Positions 1 to 4,810 of a stretch of 7,647 bases of DNA are shown piece after piece. Position 1 is the first letter of the stretch, and each line of letters begins with the position of its first letter. A model generated the notes under the pieces. The model saw nothing but the letters and a program-made list of their open reading frames with translations. It ran no database searches and was not told the origin of the DNA. The position numbers and the translations under genes are program-made. The stretch is from Clostridiales bacterium. GTDB lineage: Bacteria > Bacillota > Clostridia > Christensenellales > QALW01. The stretch is from NCBI GenBank assembly GCA_018376855.1, contig JAHAAN010000091.1:1-7647 (forward strand), given 5' to 3'.

Positions 1-563
1 CCTTCTAATGTCATGCGGACAGCCACGCTCGAGTTGTTCCCCGTGTTTACAGTAACAGATTCATCCGGCTCCGTTAAAACATCAAAGCGGACGTCGCCGA
101 AATCAAAGGTCATGCCGGGATGAACCACCTCTGCAAACGGCGCGATCAGCGCTCGAACAGCGTCAAAATTATGGCTTGCAAAAGCAAACTGCGGCTCATA
201 CCGTTCCTGATATGCGGCGGAAGGAAAGTTATACCAAAGCCGGTCTATTTTCACCTGACTGCTGTAATGCAGCACCGTTTCAAGCAATACTTCAATATGG
301 TCATGATGCGGATGCGTTAAAAACCAACCGTCAATGTGCAGCGTTTCTCCGTCCGCACAGCCTGAAACACGCCGCGCAAGCGTTAAAAAATCCGCCGCCG
401 CCTCTTTACAGCCGCCGTCGATGCAAAACAGCTTCCCGCCTGCCGTGCGGATCAAATACCCCATCAGCAAATCGCCTGTCGCCAAAGACATCTGATAAAG
501 CGCCGCTCCCTGCGCGCATACATCGCAATACGGCTTTGCAATGACCCGAGCTTTTCGTTCCAT
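1..563 (-). CDS. MBL-fold metallo-hydrolase, C-terminus cut by window edge
   Basis: The first 187 residues of a metallo-beta-lactamase-fold protein are visible; the rest lies beyond the left edge. The signature HPHHDH metal-binding motif is at residues 84-89 (His84, His86, Asp88, His89), preceded by a strand ending in CIDGG (residues 47-51) as is usual for this fold. Near residues 176-179 there is NNSS, a motif common in the ComEC-like and related secreted or cytoplasmic MBL hydrolases. No signal peptide is visible, so it is probably cytoplasmic. The ATG at 561-563 is chosen because a strong GGAGGGGGAG site (573-582) sits 9 bases upstream and the previous gene stops at 584. It is the third gene of the purR operon. 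MBL-fold proteins bind one or two zinc or iron ions and hydrolyse phosphoesters, thioesters or lactams; the substrate here cannot be told. Confidence 0.9.
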   Translation of the reverse strand, partial: MERKARVIAKPYCDVCAQGAALYQMSLATGDLLMGYLIRTAGGKLFCIDGGCKEAAADFLTLARRVSGCADGETLHIDGWFLTHPHHDHIEVLLETVLHYSSQVKIDRLWYNFPSAAYQERYEPQFAFASHNFDAVRALIAPFAEVVHPGMTFDFGDVRFDVLTEPDESVTVNTGNNSSVAVRMTLE

Positions 564-583
564 TTTTCAAGTCTCCCCCTCCG

Positions 584-838
584 TTATCTTTTCCTTTTTA
601 TAATTTTGCGGCAGCCCAAAATCCACAATACAATCAGAAATACGGCAATTCCCCCGCAAACGATTGCCCCCGCAATGCCGGTAGCCTGATAGGATGAAAA
701 ACACCCCAAAACGCTGATTGAAATCGGAACCAAGCACAGGGTGGAAAACAGCGTCAACCGCAGCCACACAGGCAGCTTTGAAGTTTCCGCAGCTTCCGCA
801 ACGCCTTCAAAAAACAGCTCGCATAAAAATTCAAGCAT
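584..838 (-). CDS. Small two-helix membrane protein
   Basis: This 84-residue protein is not one I recognise. An amphipathic N-terminal stretch rich in Glu (residues 1-20) is followed by two hydrophobic segments, about 27-47 and 53-76, and a basic tail ending KIIKRKR. That charge pattern suggests a small inner-membrane protein with the C-terminus in the cytoplasm. The ATG at 836-838 lies 4 bases after the purR stop codon, with a GGGAGA ribosome site (847-852) inside the end of purR, and the next gene begins 20 bases downstream. Translational coupling in a purR - membrane protein - MBL operon is therefore likely. The tight packing and clear ribosome site argue that it is real despite its size. 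An overlapping reading frame in the same stretch lacks comparable features. Confidence 0.75.
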   Translation of the reverse strand: MLEFLCELFFEGVAEAAETSKLPVWLRLTLFSTLCLVPISISVLGCFSSYQATGIAGAIVCGGIAVFLIVLWILGCRKIIKRKR

Positions 839-842
839 AGAC

Positions 843-1661
843 TCATTCTCCCGTTTCCGTTGGCCGGAGATCCACGATTCCCTGATATTCGTCCACCGAA
901 TAAAGCGTTAAAAGTGAATGATATTTAGCCACCAATTTGCGTTCCGGCTGCTTCGTTGCCACCAGCACGGCAATGCCCGCAATGAGCACATTAAATTCCT
1001 TCATTAAATCGCATAAGCCCTTTACGGATCCGCCGGCACGCATAAAATCGTCCACGATCAACGCGCTCTGCCCGCTGTGCACCGCCCGCCGCGGAAGCGA
1101 CATTGTCTGCATGTTCTTCCCGAAGCCGGTGATATAATTGATGGTTACTAACGAGCCTTCGTTGATGCGGTTTTCCCTGCGGGCGATCACAAGGGGCACT
1201 CCCAATGCGCGCGCTGTCAGCAGCGCAACGGGGATTCCCTTTGTTTCGATCGTAAGCACAAAGTCGATTTCCTTGCGCAAAAACGGCGCGGCAATACATT
1301 CCGCGATCTGTTCTGCCTGTTCGGGATCGGAAAGCACATCCGCCATATAAATATATCCGCCGGAAAGCGCACGGCGGGAATCGCTGAGCGCTGCCGCCAG
1401 CTGCTCGATATAAGCCCTGCGCCTGCTCTCAGGCACCAAGGGAAGATACCGAACGCCGCCGGCTGCTCCCGGAAGCGTTTCGATCACACCCATCCGGCGC
1501 CTCTCAAAAATCTCCTTAAGCATGGAAATGTCCTCGCTTAAGCTCGATTTGGTGGTTCCCAGCAGCTTGCAGAAATAGGAAAGCGTAAACAGCCGCCCCG
1601 GATTGCTGCACAAAATTTTTGTGATGACAGTTACTCGCTCATTGCGCTTGAATTTTTCCAT
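843..1661 (-). CDS. purR: Purine operon repressor PurR (Gram-positive type)
   Basis: PurR of the Bacillus type represses purine synthesis and transport genes; PRPP binding releases it from DNA. The 272-residue length fits the family (about 270-285). Residues 1-74 form the winged-helix DNA-binding domain, with the helix-turn-helix around LFTLSYFCKLLGTTKSSLSED. Residues about 75-272 form the phosphoribosyltransferase-like domain, with family landmarks GGYIYMAD (101-108) and the PRPP-binding loop ALIVDDFMRAGGS (200-212). The two adjacent Asp residues and the Gly-Gly of the loop are present, so effector binding should be intact. The ATG at 1659-1661 has an AGGGGGTG ribosome site at 1667-1674, 5 bases away. 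It is the first gene of the operon, transcribed from a strong promoter at 1709-1737. I see no clear PurBox (CCGAAC-type pair) at this promoter, so autoregulation is unproven. Confidence 0.96.
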   Translation of the reverse strand: MEKFKRNERVTVITKILCSNPGRLFTLSYFCKLLGTTKSSLSEDISMLKEIFERRRMGVIETLPGAAGGVRYLPLVPESRRRAYIEQLAAALSDSRRALSGGYIYMADVLSDPEQAEQIAECIAAPFLRKEIDFVLTIETKGIPVALLTARALGVPLVIARRENRINEGSLVTINYITGFGKNMQTMSLPRRAVHSGQSALIVDDFMRAGGSVKGLCDLMKEFNVLIAGIAVLVATKQPERKLVAKYHSLLTLYSVDEYQGIVDLRPTETGE

Positions 1662-1708
1662 GGCTTCACCCCCTGCCCGTATTGCGCCAAGCTTAAAGAA
1701 TTATTATT

Positions 1709-1737
1709 ATTGTACAAAATATCAACGCAAAAGTCAA
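1709..1737 (-). promoter_or_regulatory. Sigma-A promoter of the purR operon
   Basis: Read on the minus strand, a -35 box TTGACT (1732-1737) and a -10 box TACAAT (1709-1714) are separated by exactly 17 bases. Each box differs from consensus at one position. The predicted start is about 40 bases before the purR ATG. The -35 box lies only a few bases beyond the terminator of the upstream gene, so purR appears to be transcribed independently of the large lipoprotein gene. Confidence 0.88.
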
Positions 1738-1740
1738 TAC

Positions 1741-1772
1741 AACAAAAGAGCGGCTCCGAAGAACCGTTCTTT
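1741..1772 (-). terminator. Intrinsic terminator after the 915-residue lipoprotein gene
   Basis: On the minus strand the arms AAAGAACGGTTC and GAGCCGCTCTTT enclose a TTCG tetraloop. The stem has 12 positions, with one A-C mismatch and one G-U pair, and is followed by TTTTGTTG. It is oriented to end transcription of the gene at 1879-4626 just before the purR promoter. The stem also contains the near-palindrome AAGAAC-C-GTTCTT (1759-1771), so a second role as a protein-binding site cannot be excluded. Confidence 0.8.
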
Positions 1773-1780
1773 CCGCAGGA

Positions 1781-1865
1781 CAGCGGGGGCACGCCTGCGT
1801 GAAACGCAGGAAAGCCCCCGAAGGGGGCTTTGGCGCCGCTTTGTGGCGCCCGTGCCCCCCCGCTG
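1781..1865. repeat. 85-base perfect four-way cloverleaf element
   Basis: Four stems abut with no unpaired base at the junction. The closing stem pairs 1785-1793 with 1851-1859 (9 bp); beyond a 2-base CC bulge (1860-1861) it continues as 1781-1784 with 1862-1865 (CAGC/GCTG). Arm 1 is CCTGCGT/ACGCAGG (1794-1800 with 1804-1810, loop GAA). Arm 2 is AAAGCCCCC/GGGGGCTTT (1811-1819 with 1823-1831, loop GAA). Arm 3 is GGCGCC/GGCGCC (1832-1837 with 1845-1850, 7-base loop). In total 35 base pairs use 70 of 85 bases, all Watson-Crick. The fold is available to DNA (cruciform) and to RNA from either strand; the flanking genes would transcribe the minus strand, placing it in the 3' UTR of the 915-residue lipoprotein gene, 13 bases after its stop. 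It is not a tRNA: arm lengths and loops do not match. It could be a dispersed palindromic repeat, a non-autonomous mobile element, a structured RNA or an elaborate terminator. The fold is certain as pairing; the identity is unknown. Confidence 0.85.
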
Positions 1866-1878
1866 CCGCTAAACCGCT

Positions 1879-4626
1879 TTAGCCCTCTTTCACAAGCCTA
1901 TACTCATAAACCGCCTGCGGATCCCCCGAATGCTCCACGTTATAAGTATACTCATAAGCGCTTGCCGTATCGTCAAACCAAGTCTGCCAATAGTCGTTGC
2001 CGTGCACAGACTGATCCACCTGCACCCATGCGCCGTCCTTCTTTTGCTCAAGCCTGTATCCGTGATAGCTCGGAACGCCCGCAAACGTCAACGGCACATA
2101 ACCGATTCCCCCGCGCACGGAAACCTGCGCCAAAACCTCCTTCGCTTCCGCATCGCACTGCACCTTGACCGGCGTGCTGCGCAGCAGCGTGCCTACCGAG
2201 ACCTCCGCCTGATATTTCCCGCCCATCGCATAGCGGTGGGCGATCTTCCAAGTGTCAAACTCCTCGGCAGGAATCGCGTTCATCACATCGCTTGAACCGT
2301 AATATTCGCTTTTCGCACGCGCTAAGTTAATAAATTCCACAACCAATTCCACCGTGCTTCCAGCTTTAATCACGTCTCCCACCGCAGAAGGCGCTGTCAG
2401 CTCCACCAGCATGGATGCCATCGCGTTTGCCTCCTGCGTTGATCTGAGATTAAACGCAGGCTGCGTATACGCCGTTCCGTTCAGCTCCGCCTCAAAGGAA
2501 ATCACATTCAGCATTCTGTCGCATGCCACCCCGCTCATCTCATTATCCATTGCGCCGGTGAAAATCATCCATGCGCCCGTTCCGGGAAAGTCAATGCGCT
2601 GCGGCACATTGCGTTCCCCTAAATACTGAACCGGCGCGCCGTTCACCGTTTCAAATGTTCCGCTGTACTGTTTTCCATCAATCTCAAAGCCGATCGGCCC
2701 GTCGTCATTTCCAAGCGTTAAATACTGCGCCCAGCCGGAATTATATTTATCCGCTCCAAACTGGTAAAACGCCAGCCGAGAAAAAGACGTGTCCTTCAAA
2801 AAAGTATATTTCATTGTGTGATAAGCGCGTGAAGCGTCATTCGTTCGCCCCATATTCACCGTGATGTCGATTTGAATCGCTTTATCCTTGGTCAAGGCGG
2901 TATAATTCACTTCCGTTAAATTCGGCGCCTGATTTTTGAAATTGGTTTTCACCAAAACAAGCGGCTGCCGCTGACCGGCCGCGTCGTAATACACCATCAT
3001 ATCACTGCCGCCCCAGCCGGCGTTCCAATCATACTTCTGCCCACTTCGCCCATACACGCACAGGGCGTTGATATCATCAATAAACGATAAACCGTGAGCA
3101 CTCTCCGGATCATAACAGAACTGTTCTCCGAACGCTCCGATGGCACTGGTCTCCCACTGCTGATAATTGCCGCCCCAGCCGGCCAAGCACAGCTGGCCGT
3201 GGCTTGCGGCGTACACGCTTCCCCACTGCGCATAAGCCAATGTAATTTCATAACTCACACTTGAATGCGCCGGAATCTCAATCTGTGTGTAGGCATGCAT
3301 CCAAATGCCGGACAGATAACTCGCCGGGTCGTTCTTCTCCGCCTCTTGGGACATCTGATGCCAATTCCGGCTGAGCTGAACCGGAATGCCGATCGGCTCT
3401 CCCGTCTGCGCATCGCGAATCATCGGAGAAACGCCTTCTACCGCAAAATTTTTGCTTTTATTCAACCGCACCGGCAGCTTTACCGCATGATCCGTTGGGT
3501 TTTCAAACGTTACCAAGAGGCGGTCGTATGCATTAAGCGTCTCTTCACTGCGCCCAAACCCGGCTGTACGGTATGCATTCATGCGATTCATATCTATATC
3601 GACACAAGCAGTGCTTTTGTCATAAGTCGCCTCTTGCTCTCGCCCCTCTTTAGGCGAGAGCTGCACCGCGCTTACCTTCACCTGCTCGCGCCCCTCGCAG
3701 ATCTCCGCATCAGCCAGCGACGCATAAACGGACGGCACCAAAATCGCCGAAAAGCCGGTAAAAGTACCGCCCTTCAGCTTCAGCTTACAGCTGAGCGTAA
3801 TAATTCCCTCATCGTAAACCAGCGATGCGTTCTCCTGTTCAGGCAGATACACCGTAAAACCTTTATAGTTGTTGTCGCACACGGTAACGGCGCGTCCGTC
3901 CTCGCGCACAGCATAAAACGGATAGCTTTCCCCAACATGAAAGGAAAAGCTGAGCTTATATTCCGCATCCTTTTTGCCGTACGCGGAAAAATTCACAGAA
4001 ACACTGTTGGACAGCGCCCCAATCTCCACACGCCCCCTAACATCGGGAAGCTTATTAAAAGTCAGATACATGATATCCATGCGCTGCATATAGCGTCCGG
4101 ATTCAATAATGCGCGAATTATAACCGTTGCCGCCCACGCCCGCAATATGCGAAAAATAATGGGAGTTCTCGCCGTCGGAAATGCTGTAATCCATCTGGAT
4201 CGCAGGCGCGCTGTCCGGAATCTCATTGTTATAGGCATGCATCATTTCGTTATAGGTCGGCGCATCGGCCAAAGCGCCCAAGCGCGTAATCCCGCCCCTG
4301 CCGGTATCCACCGCCATCGCATAATAGCCGGTCTGAAAATTCACAACATTGCTTCCGCCCTTTTTAAAGCCGTCCCGCCACCACATGGAGGTATAATCGC
4401 GATAATGCAGCCGCTGCACATAGCTGTCTCCTGCGCCGGACAGCTCCGCAAGCGGATAATCATTTGAAAGCTGCGCGGGCGTTCCCGTCGGCCCTTCGAT
4501 CTGCGGATATCCCGTCGGCTCCGCCGTGCTTCCGGATACCCCCGGCGTGGCTTCCTCCTGCGGGGTGCAAGCTCCCAGCAGGAAAAGCATCATAACCACT
4601 AAAATAATCCCCCAAAAACGTTTCAT
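1879..4626 (-). CDS. Large surface lipoprotein, unknown family, probably glycan-related
   Basis: I do not recognise this 915-residue protein. It begins with a lipoprotein signal peptide: MKRF, a hydrophobic core, then the lipobox LLGAC with the lipid-bearing Cys at residue 20. A Pro/Thr/Gly/Ser-rich spacer runs to about residue 55. The rest looks like successive beta-sandwich domains with many Trp, Tyr, Gly and Asn residues: MWWRDGF near 81-87, a mutarotase-like strand pattern (VDTGRGGITRLG) near 106-117, and two AGWGG motifs near 482 and 536. The last 70 residues (PSYHGYRL to YEYRLVKEG) resemble a fibronectin-III or similar module. No transmembrane helix follows the signal. The composition and the divergent GH99-like neighbour suggest polysaccharide binding or cleavage at the cell surface; this is inference. 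The start at 4624-4626 is preferred over the ATG at 4636-4638 because the GAGGG ribosome site overlaps the latter. Terminator: 1741-1772. Confidence 0.85.
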   Translation of the reverse strand: MKRFWGIILVVMMLFLLGACTPQEEATPGVSGSTAEPTGYPQIEGPTGTPAQLSNDYPLAELSGAGDSYVQRLHYRDYTSMWWRDGFKKGGSNVVNFQTGYYAMAVDTGRGGITRLGALADAPTYNEMMHAYNNEIPDSAPAIQMDYSISDGENSHYFSHIAGVGGNGYNSRIIESGRYMQRMDIMYLTFNKLPDVRGRVEIGALSNSVSVNFSAYGKKDAEYKLSFSFHVGESYPFYAVREDGRAVTVCDNNYKGFTVYLPEQENASLVYDEGIITLSCKLKLKGGTFTGFSAILVPSVYASLADAEICEGREQVKVSAVQLSPKEGREQEATYDKSTACVDIDMNRMNAYRTAGFGRSEETLNAYDRLLVTFENPTDHAVKLPVRLNKSKNFAVEGVSPMIRDAQTGEPIGIPVQLSRNWHQMSQEAEKNDPASYLSGIWMHAYTQIEIPAHSSVSYEITLAYAQWGSVYAASHGQLCLAGWGGNYQQWETSAIGAFGEQFCYDPESAHGLSFIDDINALCVYGRSGQKYDWNAGWGGSDMMVYYDAAGQRQPLVLVKTNFKNQAPNLTEVNYTALTKDKAIQIDITVNMGRTNDASRAYHTMKYTFLKDTSFSRLAFYQFGADKYNSGWAQYLTLGNDDGPIGFEIDGKQYSGTFETVNGAPVQYLGERNVPQRIDFPGTGAWMIFTGAMDNEMSGVACDRMLNVISFEAELNGTAYTQPAFNLRSTQEANAMASMLVELTAPSAVGDVIKAGSTVELVVEFINLARAKSEYYGSSDVMNAIPAEEFDTWKIAHRYAMGGKYQAEVSVGTLLRSTPVKVQCDAEAKEVLAQVSVRGGIGYVPLTFAGVPSYHGYRLEQKKDGAWVQVDQSVHGNDYWQTWFDDTASAYEYTYNVEHSGDPQAVYEYRLVKEG

Positions 4627-4631
4627 ATCAT

Positions 4632-4636
4632 CCCTC
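4632..4636 (-). promoter_or_regulatory. Ribosome binding site deciding the start at 4626
   Basis: GAGGG on the minus strand lies 5 bases before the ATG at 4624-4626. It overlaps the alternative in-frame ATG at 4636-4638, which itself has only a weak purine stretch upstream. Starting at 4626 also puts the Lys-Arg of the signal peptide at residues 2-3, as expected for a lipoprotein. Confidence 0.7.
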
Positions 4637-4658
4637 ATTTCTGATCACTTCTCGTTAT

Positions 4659-4720
4659 TTTATCATAACTGATTACTTTATAAAAGGAAAGAGACAATTA
4701 TAACTTTATCATGCCTGATT
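4659..4720. repeat. Direct repeat boxes in the divergent promoter region
   Basis: TTTATCATaaCTGATT (4659-4674) recurs as TTTATCATgcCTGATT (4705-4720), identical at 14 of 16 positions and 46 bases apart. Shorter relatives are CATttCTGAT at 4636-4645 and CAT-a-CTGATT at 4758-4767, one base shorter in the middle. The copies overlap or touch the -10 candidate at 4662-4667, the -35 candidate at 4719-4724 and the plus-strand -10 box at 4758-4763. That placement is what operators for a shared regulator of both lipoprotein genes would show, but chance in an AT-rich stretch is possible. Confidence 0.5.
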
Positions 4721-4724
4721 TTAA
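4662..4724 (-). promoter_or_regulatory. Candidate promoters for the large lipoprotein gene
   Basis: Two minus-strand -10 candidates are visible. TATAAT at 4697-4702 is perfect and has TTAAAA at 4719-4724 (16-base spacer, 4 of 6 to the -35 consensus). TATGAT at 4662-4667 is nearer the gene but has only a poor -35 (TTTCCT). The first would give a leader of roughly 65 bases, the second about 30. The sequence does not decide between them, and activation by a regulator is plausible given the weak -35 boxes. Confidence 0.5.
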
Positions 4725-4734
4725 CTTTTGCATC

Positions 4735-4763
4735 TTGACTTTTAGAATGAAAAATGGCATACT
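4735..4763 (+). promoter_or_regulatory. Sigma-A promoter of the GH99-like lipoprotein gene
   Basis: The -35 box TTGACT (4735-4740) and the -10 box CATACT (4758-4763) are separated by 17 bases. The -35 matches consensus at five of six positions and the -10 at four of six. The leader to the ATG at 4811 would be about 40 bases and carries the ribosome site AGAAAGGA (4796-4803). A relative of the CATnnCTGATT box covers the -10 and the likely start site. Confidence 0.75.
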
Positions 4764-4810
4764 GATTGCAAGAAATATCACTGTGCTCAATCCACAGAAA
4801 GGACATTGCC

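Noticed and set aside
1737..1745. PurBox at the purR promoter
   Set aside because: No pair of CCGAAC-like cores is present; the nearest similarity lies in the terminator stem and does not match the known spacing.
1781..1865. tRNA or tmRNA-like gene
   Set aside because: The cloverleaf has arms of 7, 9 and 6 bp with loops of 3, 3 and 7 bases. There is no anticodon arm geometry, no TTCGA loop and no CCA end.
1773..1869. Target-site duplication around the cloverleaf
   Set aside because: CCGC occurs on both sides (1773-1776 and 1866-1869) but is not directly adjacent on the left, and four GC bases are too few to mean anything here.
3265..4467. 400-codon plus-strand open frame
   Set aside because: It lies entirely antisense to the 915-residue lipoprotein, has an Arg/His/Ile-rich composition unlike a real protein, and has no ribosome site. 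It is the shadow of the lipobox-bearing frame.
4788..4798. DnaA-box-like TCCACA upstream of the GH99-like gene
   Set aside because: Only a partial match to TTATNCACA, a single copy, and no origin-associated genes nearby.
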